Positions 23,500 through 34,001 of a stretch of DNA of 64,000 nt are shown piece by piece (position 1 is the stretch's first letter; each line of letters starts with the position of its first letter). The notes beneath the pieces are model-generated. The model did not search any database and was not told the origin of the DNA. It saw nothing but the letters and a program-made list of their open reading frames with translations. Source of the stretch: Adineta vaga. Lineage: Eukaryota > Rotifera. A program made the position numbers and the translations under genes. The stretch is from assembly GCA_021613535.1 (NCBI GenBank), contig CP075496.1, positions 7,006,001 to 7,070,000 of the forward strand, read 5' to 3'.

Positions 23500-25027
23500 A
23501 TCAATAATGAGCGAAAAGATTGTTTTCTTTTTCGTAGTTATCAAATAAGAACATACATTTCTTATACTAAATACACGTATTTCAATTCATGTTGAACTTT
23601 GCTATCTAGGAGAAGAAGACAACTGAATCTTCGTTTTTTTTCTATTCACTACTTCTATTTCAGCTATATTATTTAATTATCTATAGAATAGATACTCTTT
23701 TTCTTGGAATGCTATATTCTGATAGCCAGAAGAATATCTTACCAACTATCTATAACGCTTAGTCATTGCCAGAAGGTACCTTGCTGTTTTCTAATATAGT
23801 TCTATATTTGTGCGCAGTGGTAGTAGTAGTTGTAATAGAATGATAAAATTACGACCTTGTTAAACTATAATCAACATATGATCTTAGAACCTTGATAGAT
23901 ATGCAAAGAATGATTATTTTCTATCATTAAAACAGTTTCTTTTATTAAATTAATTGGAGATTAATAACAAATATCTTATTGACAATAGGAATAACAAGTG
24001 TCTAGAAGATAGAAGTCATCGTTCTTGATCTCAAACCTTGTACGTTGTGTTCTTTATCGCAATTGTTATTGATAACAATGATACTGTAAATCAAATTAAT
24101 CGTCATAAGTGTTCAACAATGTCGCGACATACTATCAGTACATACTTTGAATAGACGATTTTTTCTGTTTTAATAATATAGAAGTAATTGGAAGACCTCG
24201 TGTCTGCGATGCTCTTATGCTAATTCTTCGTTTGATGAATATTTGATAATGTATTTTCGATACATAATCTACATACTATTTTGTTTTATTATATCAAACA
24301 GATTTTCTCACTTTGAACATTACACACATGTTTATTTATAGGAAAAATATAGCTATTGAGTATATATTACAAATATTGCTTACTTCACACGTATTGTGAG
24401 TAATGTGACATTCTGCTATTCAAGGTTGCAAGAAATTATTTTCTCTACCACGAAATACTATCATATAATTGAATAAACCATAGAATTTGTTGTCATCACT
24501 AATAATCCTTCACTGTTAGTTAAGTTCTATATGTCGAGCATGAATTAATTGTATCTTTTATTTCCAGACAAATTCAATTGTAAAGCTTTACTAGTTCTAT
24601 GCGTATATGTGGAAGGAAAATAAAGACAAGTGGAAACTTACTCTGCTCAGAGTATAACGACTGCATCAATCAGTATTCTTTTTTTTTCGAATAAGTTTTA
24701 ATTGACTAATCAAAAAGAAAAACGATATTAGATAGATCTTGCCTTGGTTGCTGAAGCTCAAACATTTCTAATATGAACAATTTATTCATGCATGTGAGAA
24801 GTTTCTGCTTATTTAGGTAATGTGAATTTATTGATATATGCATAATTCGATAATTAAGAGAATGATACCGTTATCGAGCGCCCTCTGTGTATTCGAATAG
24901 TTTGCAGGAGAGACTGGATGTTCTTAGTAAGCAATGACGGTAGAATATAGGTACAGAAATTTTTATTTCAACGAAACGAAGATCATTTTCTCTGACAAAC
25001 TGCTTTTGTCAAAAATAATTAGTTGCA

Positions 25028-26310
25028 ATGTTACGAATAAATCCAAGTAAAAGATTTTCAACATAATCAATTTAAATTTCATGTATTTCTCTACAGATCG
25101 TGCATTAATTCAATCGATTCATCGTTTTACATCTTCCTTGCCTAATTATGAAACATTAAAACTATCTCAACCGAAAGAACATGTAGTTCTAGTTGAATTA
25201 AATCGACCATCAAAACTCAATTCAATCAATAAACAATTATTCGAGTAGATTATTTCGTACTTTATTAACATATTATAGTGTGAACGTGTTTTTTTTGAGA
25301 GAGTTAAAAACATGTTTCGAACAATTAAATACGGAGAAAACATGTCGTGCAATCGTATTGACAGGTGCTGGTAGAACCTTTACTACTGGTTTGTATTAGG
25401 AAGTTATTGTTGAATTTGTTCATAGATATCTTTTTAGGTATTGATGTGAAATATTTATCAACAATTCCTTCAGGTGAACTTAATCAGATTGATGACATAG
25501 CTCGAAAAGCTATGTGTCTTCGACGTATTATACAACAAACACAATCATCTTTACGAGCAGTGGATAAAGTAAATATAAATTGATTGATGACGATTTTAAT
25601 GTTTTCATTTCTACATAATAGTGTGAAAAACCGATCATTGCTGCTGTTCATGGCCATTGTATAGGTGCTGGTGTTGATCTATTATCTTGTTGTGATATTC
25701 GTTATAGTTCAAGTGAAACAATATTTTCTATTAAAGTAAATTGATATTTTTGTATAAAAAAAAAGAATATCTCATGGATGTAATTATATTTGTAGGAAGT
25801 TGATATGGGTTTAGCTGCTGATATTAGTACATTACAAATACTACCGAAATTCATCAGTAATCATAGTCTTTTTCGAGAACTTGTTTATACATCACGAACA
25901 TTCAAAAATGATGAAGCTCAACAAATTGGATTGATTAGGTATGAACGACATGTATTTGAATGATAATTATTAATTCATTGATTAATTAGTCGCGTTTTTG
26001 ATACTCGTGAAGCTGTTATCGATGGAGCTATTCATTTAGCAAATATAATTGCTTGTAAAAGTCCTATAGCTGTACAAGGTTCAAAAATAAACTTGAATTA
26101 TGCACGTGATCATAGTACTGAAGATAATTTTAATTTTGCAGTAAGTTAAAAAACGAAAATCTTTCTTTACAATTTTTCTGATTATGTGTTTAGTGTACAT
26201 GGAATAGTAGTATGCTACTTAGTGAAGATATTTTGAAAAGTGTGATGGCATCAACAGAGAAAAGTAATAACAAAGATACATTACATAAAATTGAATTTGA
26301 AAATATTTAA
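25028..26310 (+). CDS. ECH1: Delta(3,5)-delta(2,4)-dienoyl-CoA isomerase (ECH1), enoyl-CoA hydratase superfamily
   Basis: Shifts double bonds of 3,5-dienoyl-CoA intermediates so that odd-position unsaturated fatty acids can be fully oxidised in mitochondria or peroxisomes. A short first exon (from the ATG at 25028) gives MLRINP, and the next exon continues with a basic, Ser/Thr-rich stretch that suits a mitochondrial presequence. Later exons carry VLVELNRPSKLNSIN, AIVLTGAGRTFTTGIDV, the oxyanion-hole segment AAVHGHCIGAGVDLLSCCDI, and KEVDMGLAADISTLQILPK. The Asp of GVDL, the Glu of KEVD and the Asp of GLAAD match the three acidic catalytic residues known for rat ECH1, so it is an isomerase rather than a hydratase. 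One intron at about 25243-25276 seems only 34 nt and its acceptor is uncertain. No PTS1 is seen at the C-terminus (FENI). The stop lies 33 bp from the stop of the next, convergent gene. Confidence 0.88.
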
Positions 26311-26343
26311 ACAAATAAAGTCTTCTTTTTTAATCGTTGATTT

Positions 26344-26964
26344 TTATTCAGAAAATTTTGCAGAAATTTGTAGATGACGTTGAATTGCTTGTGATAGTTG
26401 ACGTTGACGTACTTTATCATAGCCAAAGGTTCTTTTATCATTTATTTGTTCTTGAAGTTGAAGATTTTGTTTGTCGAGTAGCGTCTTTTTTCGTTCAATG
26501 ATCAGATGTCGATTAATTTCATAATCATGATTTCGTCGTGCAGATTCAAGTCGTCGATGTTTATTTTCTGGACTAATAACATGAATATTATGAGAACAAG
26601 TTATAGAAGAACTTCGTTTTGGAAATGTTTCGTTTTTCATGACATTTGTAGATCGTTGAATTGGTTTAGATGGATAAGAATCAGATGTTTCTTGTAGTAT
26701 TTCTACTAAATCTGATGATCTCAATGGATACGATTCATCTTCTTTGACACTTTGTTTAACTGTAAGGTTTATTAATTGTTTTCGTTCTTCTTCAAGTTGT
26801 TGATGTTGAGTTAAACATCGAATTTTTTGTTTGTATTCGCTTTCTAATTGTTTTAATTGTAAATGTAACTTGTCATCATAGATTTGATTTAATTGTGTTC
26901 GATAATGACGTATTTGTCGTGATATTCGTTGAATATATTTCAATTGTTCAGTTGATTTTTCCAT
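26344..26964 (-). CDS. Coiled-coil protein, unknown function
   Basis: Uninterrupted frame of 206 residues from the ATG at 26962-26964 (MEKSTEQLKYIQRISRQI). The open frame runs further upstream to 27102 but has no earlier ATG. Residues 1-80 and 140-205 are rich in Glu, Gln, Lys, Arg and Leu with heptad-like spacing, separated by a Ser/Pro-rich linker (YPSKPIQRS). No catalytic or membrane feature is present. Small coiled-coil proteins of this type are often cytoskeletal or ciliary, but that is only a guess. Shares a 205-bp gap with TSR3, which reads the other way, so a two-way promoter is likely. Confidence 0.7.
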   Translation of the reverse strand: MEKSTEQLKYIQRISRQIRHYRTQLNQIYDDKLHLQLKQLESEYKQKIRCLTQHQQLEEERKQLINLTVKQSVKEDESYPLRSSDLVEILQETSDSYPSKPIQRSTNVMKNETFPKRSSSITCSHNIHVISPENKHRRLESARRNHDYEINRHLIIERKKTLLDKQNLQLQEQINDKRTFGYDKVRQRQLSQAIQRHLQISAKFSE

Positions 26965-27169
26965 CGTATGATACTGTCTCACCTTCACTACAGTTTTGTT
27001 CAAAGTAAAAATACTGTCAAACTCATTTCTATCGGAAATGATCTCGTTCAACGAAGGAAAGAAGAAACAAAAAATAAATGAAGTGAATAGTCTCGAGAAC
27101 ACTCAAAAACTAAGAACGAAGTATTAAAAATAGATTCTTAAAACGATTTTACCTTGTTTTATTTTCTAG

Positions 27170-28023
27170 ATGTCTTATAAAACAGCAAAAAAAAATCATC
27201 ATAAAGATCGTGAATATATTGATCGTGCACCTAAATCTGCTGACAATAACGATGATGATGACGATGATGATGATGAATTTCATTCTGCCGATGAAGACAA
27301 TGAAGATAGTAAACCAAGTGAACAAATTCGAATACCATTAGCTATGTGGGATGTAAACCAATGTGATCCAAAACGTTGTACTGGTCGTAAACTAGTTCGA
27401 CATGGATTCGTTAGACCATTGAAGTTGGGCAATCATTTCGGTGGTCTTATTCTTTCTCCCATGGGTCAAAAATGTGTTTCACCTGAAGACAAACAAATCG
27501 TCTTGGACAGTGGTATTGCTGTTGTTGATTGTTCATGGGCGAAATTAGATGAAACACCATTTTCACGAATGAAAGGCAAACATTTAAGATTACTTCCATA
27601 TTTAGTTGCGACAAACAATGTTAATTACGGTAAGTTTTTATGATTTTATTCTGCGAATTTACAAAATCATTTTAACACTTTCAAGGAAAACCATGTCAAC
27701 TATCATGTGTTGAAGCATTTGCTGCTGCATTAGCAATTGTTGGTTTACGTGATTATGGTTCAATATTATTAGATAAATTTAAATGGGGACATGGTTTTTA
27801 TACATTAAATTCATCATTACTGGACGCATATGAGAAATGTGATTCGGCACAAGCGATTATTGAATGTGATAAACGTTTTCGAACAGGAGAAGAAATTTTT
27901 ACAGACAGTTATCAACCTAATCGTGATATGCCTCCATCAGAATCATCCGAGGAAGAAGAAGAAGAAGAAGAAGAAGAAAATTTACATGTTGAAAAACTTT
28001 CATTAAACACAACAAGTGAATAA
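27170..28023 (+). CDS. TSR3: 18S rRNA aminocarboxypropyltransferase TSR3
   Basis: Transfers the 3-amino-3-carboxypropyl group from S-adenosylmethionine to the modified pseudouridine of 18S rRNA, a late cytoplasmic step of small-subunit maturation. Two exons (27170-27629, 27686-28023) give 265 residues. After an acidic N-terminal run (Asp repeat at about residues 28-35), the family core is clear: [62 protein letters not shown] and, in exon 2, [19 protein letters not shown] and [14 protein letters not shown]. The C-terminal tail is a Glu run followed by a polar end, as in many eukaryotic TSR3 proteins. The ATG directly follows TTTTCTAG, an acceptor-like signal. Confidence 0.95.
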
Positions 28024-28090
28024 TAATTTTATTTTTTGTTTGTTCGTTTGTTTTTAGATTAAAGATATAAATAATTTCGAAAACCAAAAC

Positions 28091-28953
28091 ATGGCAGCTT
28101 CAAAACAAGGTTACTTTTATTAATTAAATAATATCAATCATATTGATCATTGTTTTTTAGTCGGTAAAATGGCTTCAAAGTTGAAGGCAGCTGCATCGAA
28201 AGTTGTTCTTCAACCTTACTTTCAAATGGATATTCCTGCTGGTCAAGCAAGTCCTGCTCCGCCACTTGGTCCTATTCTTGGTCAACATTCATTGAATATT
28301 GCACAATTCTGTAAAGATTTCAATGAAAGAACGAAAGATTACAAAGAAGGAATACCTTTACCATGTCATGTTTACGTTAAAGTTTGTGTTATATACATCG
28401 TTTCGTTCCGAATATAATTCACATTTATTTAGCCGGATCGAACATATGAATTAGTTTTTTATACACCAACAGTCGATCATCTTCTCCTTCAAGCAGCTGG
28501 ACTCAAACGACCTGCATTGAATATCGGTATATAGTTTTTCTATGTTATGTTCCTTTTTTTGTGTGTGTAAATCATTCATTGTAGGTAAAGAACCCGGTGG
28601 TCGATTAAGTGTTAAACATATCTATGAAATTGCTAAAGTAAAAATTCAAGGTATGTCAAGTAGATCGATGATACAGAATTATGTATGACTTTTATTTATC
28701 TTTTTTTTCTTCTTCAGATGAACCATATCAAGGTTTAACTATGAAAGACATGTGTCGAGTGCTAATTCAACATGCCAATAAACTCGGTATGGAAGTTGTC
28801 AGTAATCTCAATGTTGAAGAACATCGACAATATATGGATGATCTTCGTATTCTACATGAAAAACAAGCGAAAGAAGCTGAAGAAGCTCAACAAGCAAAAC
28901 TTTTGCGTGGTGCTACAGCTGCCGCTGCTGCTGAAAAAAGCGGAAAAAAATAA
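28091..28953 (+). CDS. MRPL11: Mitochondrial ribosomal protein L11 (uL11m)
   Basis: Structural protein of the mitochondrial large ribosomal subunit at the GTPase-associated centre. Five exons (28091-28109, 28161-28381, 28433-28526, 28585-28650, 28718-28953) give 211 residues. The L11 N-terminal domain shows [18 protein letters not shown] and [20 protein letters not shown]; next come [33 protein letters not shown], and an Ala/Glu-rich C-terminal tail. The [14 protein letters not shown] segment and the C-terminal extension fit the mitochondrial form, not cytosolic RPL12. A second in-frame ATG (28169) could serve as an internal start. Lies 67 bp downstream of TSR3 on the same strand. Confidence 0.93.
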
Positions 28954-29092
28954 TTCTGACGTGTTTTTTTTCCTTGTGTTTTTGTAATTGCATCATGTTC
29001 TTCGTTTATGACGTATTTTTAGATGATGTTATAAATTATGTCATAAATCTAAGCAATTTCATTCATTGGTTTCTTTGTCTCATATACGAAAG

Positions 29093-30674
29093 ATGTTAAT
29101 CACACAAAAGATCAATACACCTGAATATCGAGCATTATTAACTCCACATCTATTGAAATTAGCAGAATTATTTCGTGCTAATCAATATGAAATTCGAGTA
29201 GCTGGTGGAGCTGTAAGAGATATTTTAATGGGTATTCTCCCTCATGATATCGATTTTGCAACAACGGCGACACCTGAACAAATGAAAGATATGTTTACAC
29301 AAGCGAATATAAGAATGATTAATTGTAATGGTGAAGAACACGGAACAATAACTGCACGTATTGATGATAGAGAAAATTTTGAAATTACGACATTACGAAT
29401 TGATAAAACTACCGATGGAAGACATGCTGAAGTTGAATATACACAAGATTGGCAATTAGATGCTAATCGACGAGATCTGACGATTAATTCACTTTTTCTT
29501 GGTTAGTTTTCTAGTATGATAATGAAAAATTCATCTATCTATATTTTGTTTGTTTAGATTTCAATGGAACAGTTTATGATTATTTTAATGGAATTGAAGA
29601 TCTTCAACATCGTCGTATATGTTTCGTTGGTGATGCAGTACAACGTATTCGAGAAGATTATCTTCGTATTCTTCGATATTTCCGGTAGATAATATTGAAA
29701 TTGTTTGTATAGTAGTCTTAATTCGTTCTTTCTTTTCGAATGCAAAAGATTTTTCGGCCGTTTTGCACCTGATAATGCCATACATGACGAACAAACATTA
29801 AAAGCAATTCGAGATAATGTCGAAGGATTAAAAGGTATAGCAATAGAGAAAGAAATACTAAATTCCATGTACTTATAGATATTGCTGGTGAACGATTATG
29901 GATCGAATTAAAACGTATAACCGAAGGTGAAATGCTGGTTCTGTTTTGAAAGTAATGCTTGAACAAAATATTGGTCCATATTTGGGTATGTTTTATTCTG
30001 TGATACATATTAACATATGACTGTTAAATCTATTGAAGGTATACCATCAGATGCTGATGCTAATCAATTGGAAGATCATTGGCAACAGAGCTATCAAGCT
30101 AAACCACATGAAATGACTATTTTAACTAAACTTTTTCGTAATACGCATGAAGTAAGTTATATCATCTTCAAATGAGTTACTTTTCTCTTCTCCTTTCATA
30201 TAAACCTAGTTAGGAAAATTCGAACAACGTTTGAAATATTCGAATGATTGCCGTCGTCTATCTCAATTACTCATTACATATCGTGATTCTATATCTCTGC
30301 TTGATTCTTCTTCAACTGATCGTTTAAAACCTTATAAAGATTTAGTGATTGATTTGATTATCAACGATCCAATGGCTAAAGAAAGAATTGTTGAATTACT
30401 TAAATATCAACATCATTTATCTGAAGCTCAACAATTATCTGACTGGACTATACCACGTTTTCCAGTTACCGGTAATATGCTTACATCAAAAGGTATCAAA
30501 CAAGGACCAAATTTTAAATTAATATTAAATGCACTTCGAGACAATTGGAAACAATCACATTTTCAAGCAACAGAAAATCAATTGATTGATGAAGTTCTTC
30601 CACATGTTTTAGAAACATTGGCACATACGAATCCTAACGATACTATTCCAAAAAAACGTAAAGAAAAAGAATAA
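29093..30674 (+). CDS. TRNT1: CCA tRNA nucleotidyltransferase, first tandem copy, with an apparent one-base frameshift
   Basis: Adds the 3'-CCA end to tRNAs. Six exons: 29093-29501, 29558-29684, 29749-29834, 29879-29985, 30039-30151, 30210-30674. Class II motifs are complete: [12 protein letters not shown] with [12 protein letters not shown] (motif A, metal-binding DxD), [15 protein letters not shown] (motif B), [19 protein letters not shown] (motif C), [11 protein letters not shown] (motif D). In exon 4 the frame hits TGA at 29947-29949; one extra A in the AAA run at 29930-29932 would restore a family-like Gly-Glu-Asn-Ala-Gly stretch followed by [13 protein letters not shown]. The rest of the gene is well kept, so an assembly indel or a very recent lesion is more likely than an old pseudogene. 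The basic C-terminal end is KKRKEKE. The first ATG is at 29093; the frame is open upstream without an ATG. Confidence 0.88.
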
Positions 30675-30913
30675 AATCTGTTCACATTCCTTTTGTAAAG
30701 AAATATATTCTTTTTATGTAATGTTTCTTTTTCATTGATTTAAAAAAACCGATAACCATTAAATGAAAGTTGAAGTTCGATTTCTCCTGTGCAACAGGAA
30801 GCAGATAGTTGAAGACACACTAGTTTTCCATCAATAAAATAAGTCTGATCGCATATGTTTAAAACATTCGTATGAGATGAAAATCGAATATTATCGTATT
30901 GCATTTTCAGACA

Positions 30914-32474
30914 ATGGCATCTTCATCATTTGTTCGTTGTTATCAATTAAATCCATCTGATTATACATATTTATTTTCATCACAATTAACGTATCTTTTT
31001 TCATTATTTAACGAACATGATTATTCAATTCGAGTTGTTGGTGGAGCTGTTCGAGATATTCTATTAGGTGTTACACCGCATGATATTGATTTAGCTACAA
31101 CAGCAACAACGGATGATATGATGAGATTAATTCAGGGTGATTCTAATATTGAACTTGTCTATACACGTGCAGAACATTTTGGTACATTAACATTGATTGT
31201 TGGGACTACCGTACGAGTAAGTCAAATGCACATCAAAGTTCTCAATGTTATTTTTCTTCCTATATATTTATATATACACTTGAAGAAAACATTTCAAGTC
31301 ACAACTTTGAAACGATGTATCATTCGTCATGGTAAAGATGTTCAAGTTGAATTTACAGATAATTGGAGTATTGATGCTCAACAACGAGATCTATCAATTA
31401 ATAGTTTATCAATGGATGAACATGGTATTGTTTATGATTATATCAATGGTATTGATGATCTAAAAATGAATCGAATTCATTTCAATGGAAATATTCTTAC
31501 ACGATTACAAGAAAATCCTATTCGAATGCTTCGATATTTTCGGTATGAATAGACTATTTGTTTACCCACACCCTTAAATATTTTGTTTCGTTGAAGATTT
31601 TGCGGTCAATTATCATCAGATCCTCATGAACATGATTCAATTGTACTGGATGCGATTCGAAAAAGTGCTATGTTCCTACAAGGTATGGACTATTTCAATT
31701 GAATAAATATAGTGTTTATTATTCTAGATGTACCTGGTGAAAAAATTTGGACTGAATTGAAACTTATTCTAACTAGTCGTTTTGCTGGTCATCTCATGCG
31801 AACTATTCTTGAACTACAACTTGCCCCATTCTTGGGTGCGCGAAGGTGTTTTATAATATTATTTTCTAAGATTTTAGTTTTTTCTTCTTCTCAAAAAAGG
31901 TTTACCCGAATTATTCGAAGGAATGTTTGAATTAGAAAATCGTTGGTTACGATGTATGAATTGTCAACCGAAACCCATGACTTTACTTATGACACTTTTC
32001 GATGATCAAGATGAAGTAAAACTCATATATTAACTCGAATGAAAATCAATATTTTTCTCTTAGTTTGATACTTTCTGTAAGCGTATTAAATGTTCCTCGT
32101 ATGAAAAAAATCTTGGTCAATTTTTATTCAATTATCGATATTTAATTCAACCATCAGATAAATATGATTTACTCTCGTCATATAAGGAATATCTCATCAA
32201 TAATCATTTAACTCAACAAGAAATTTTATATGAATATGTACTTGAATTATTGAAATATCAAGGTCATATTAGTTTAATTGATGATATGAAACAATGGTCA
32301 ATACCAACGTTTTCTATAAATGCATGGGATCTTCGAGAGAATGGTTTAACATCTAGTCATCATTTCTCCAGTTTTCTTCGAAAGCTACGAGAACGATGGA
32401 TATCAAGTGAATATCAAATGTCTAAAAAAGAACTCATCGAATACGGTTTCAAATCAGGTCTATTTTATAGATGA
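30914..32474 (+). CDS. CCA tRNA nucleotidyltransferase-like protein, second, diverged tandem copy
   Basis: Same orientation as the first copy, starting 240 bp after its stop, with matching exon layout. Motif A is intact ([24 protein letters not shown]). Motif B reads DAQQRDLSINSLSMDEHG, so the first Arg of RRD is Gln. Motif C is LQENPIRMLRYFR instead of the LREDYLR type. The motif D region is VPGEKIWTELK, with Lys for the usual Arg of GER. An intron at 31217-31285 (69 nt, in frame, no stop) must be removed between VGTTVR and KTFQVTT. No stops or frameshifts are seen in the joined exons. It may have a shifted activity (for example only part of CCA addition) or another tRNA-related role; the sequence alone cannot say. 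Short 5' signal TTTTCAG lies 3 nt before the ATG. Confidence 0.85.
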
Positions 32475-32845
32475 AGAGCAATCTTGTCATTTTGTTATTC
32501 TGTTTTTTTATATGAAATCTTCTTTTTTTCCGGTGATGTGAAAAAATAAACAAGTCAAATTTGTTCGATATATTTGATATTTTAAGTTTATTATGCGTAC
32601 ATGATATATGCGCTAAGTAGCTTCGTGTTAAAGAGACAAAAGAGAATGTGCTTTCTTATTCATGTATGTTAAAAATATGATAATGATATGTTTAATTAAA
32701 ATTTCATCACTTTTATGTATGCATTTTCTTTATCCTGATATTAAAATATCTAGGCTACTTCTATTTCCATGAATTAATTAGACTTCGGGTATTTTATAAA
32801 CGTCTCTAGAAGTAAAATAGTTCATTTAACATCTTTCACACCAAA
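32475..32845. other. Intergenic stretch
   Basis: 371 bp of AT-rich sequence between the second CCA-enzyme copy and the 7TM receptor; an AATAAA polyadenylation-type hexamer lies near 32545. No gene seen. Confidence 0.5.
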
Positions 32846-33808
32846 ATGTCAACCAATTTATTACCAGTCATTCAAATGGAACTTAACCGTTATAGTTTAT
32901 CTCTTATATTCATCTTGGGTATTATTGGAAATTGTCTTTGTATACTAATTTTCAAAAAACATTATCGACGATCTTGTTCTATGTATTTATCATGGGCATC
33001 TATTTTCAATAATCTTTATCTTATTTTCGCACTTCCACCAACACTTTATAGTCTTACTTATGGAGATTTAAATTCTCGTTCATTAATTTATTGTAAATTA
33101 CGTTTCTATTTAACACATACATTAGGTCAAGTTGCTCGAAGTTTTGTTATCTTAGCATGTATTGATCGTTTTTCATTAACAACAATCAATATTCGTTTTC
33201 GCCAATTGACTCAACCATTCACAGCACGAATTCTAATGCTATGTATATTTCTCTTTTGGCATATATTGACTATTCATATACCAATACTAACTACGATTAA
33301 CAATGGACGATGTAATCAATTTGGTATTTACTATATTTTATATTATAGTCATCTCATTGTATTTGTTTGTATAATTCCAATTATACTCATGAGTATATTT
33401 GGTTACTTAACATATCGAAATATGAGACGATTACATTTACGTATTCAACCAGCAAGAAATTCTCTTCGTAATCAACACGAAAATAATCCCATACAACGTC
33501 GTGATCGTGAATTACTCACTATGGTTTTAACTGAAGTTGTCACTCATCTTCTAACAATGTTATTATACCCATTTATAATGTTCGAAATTGCATTAACAAC
33601 ATATATCGGTGTAAATAAAAGTCTCGATTATATTCGTATCGAAAATTTCATTATGACAATTGCATCACTGCTATTATTTACCAATGTAGGATCACGTTTT
33701 TATATATTCTTTGCTATATCAAAACCATTTCGAAATGAACTCAGAAAATGCATCTATTCATTATGGAAACGAGAAGTAACTACCAATGAAGTAATTTTAC
33801 CAGCATAA
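32846..33808 (+). CDS. Rhodopsin-like (class A) seven-transmembrane receptor, orphan
   Basis: Single-exon frame of 320 residues with seven hydrophobic segments. TM1 has IIGNCLCILIF (GN motif), TM3 ends with ACIDRFSLT (DRF in place of DRY), TM5 is IVFVCIIPIILMSIFGYL, TM6 has LLTMLLYPFIMFEI with the conserved Pro, and TM7 ends NVGSRFYIFFAISKPFRNEL, where the usual NPxxY is replaced. One Cys before TM3 (YCKLRF) and one in the second extracellular loop (RCNQFG) can form the standard disulfide. Very short N-terminus without a signal peptide. The pattern resembles the large lineage-specific peptide-receptor-like families of rotifers. Ligand unknown. Confidence 0.85.
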   Translation: MSTNLLPVIQMELNRYSLSLIFILGIIGNCLCILIFKKHYRRSCSMYLSWASIFNNLYLIFALPPTLYSLTYGDLNSRSLIYCKLRFYLTHTLGQVARSFVILACIDRFSLTTINIRFRQLTQPFTARILMLCIFLFWHILTIHIPILTTINNGRCNQFGIYYILYYSHLIVFVCIIPIILMSIFGYLTYRNMRRLHLRIQPARNSLRNQHENNPIQRRDRELLTMVLTEVVTHLLTMLLYPFIMFEIALTTYIGVNKSLDYIRIENFIMTIASLLLFTNVGSRFYIFFAISKPFRNELRKCIYSLWKREVTTNEVILPA

Positions 33809-34001
33809 TTATCTTCGCAATAATTTATATAGAAATTCTAAAACGTTATTTTTATTTTGTTAACTATATTAAAACTGCCATTCGAATATGTTTTGTTAAT
33901 AAATATCAAAACGAAAAATCAAAAAGGAAAATTATAACTCAACAAGTATACAAAAAGAAAACGATAATTTGTTCTCTATTTCGAATGACTTTTCTTTGCA
34001 C

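Larger units (their letters stand above)
17330..25027. other. Gene-free region of about 7.7 kb, rich in microsatellites
   Basis: No reading frame in this stretch shows a domain, a consistent splice pattern or conserved residues. It is studded with simple repeats and purine-rich tracts and has more GA/CT-rich and CG-containing sequence than the smaller intergenic gaps. It lies between the DDR 5' end and ECH1. It could be regulatory DNA for DDR, host an unrecognised non-coding transcript, or hold old unrecognisable transposon remains; nothing in the sequence decides between these. Confidence 0.6.

Noticed and set aside
26965-27102. N-terminal hydrophobic extension of the coiled-coil protein
   Set aside because: The frame is open to 27102 but starts at GTG; the first ATG is at 26962-26964, and the extension would overlap the shared promoter with TSR3.
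32846-33808. Idea that the 7TM receptor is the receptor for the allatostatin-C-like peptide in the same window
   Set aside because: Its TM7 and TM3 motifs differ from somatostatin/allatostatin-C receptors and resemble a lineage-specific orphan group; location alone is not evidence.
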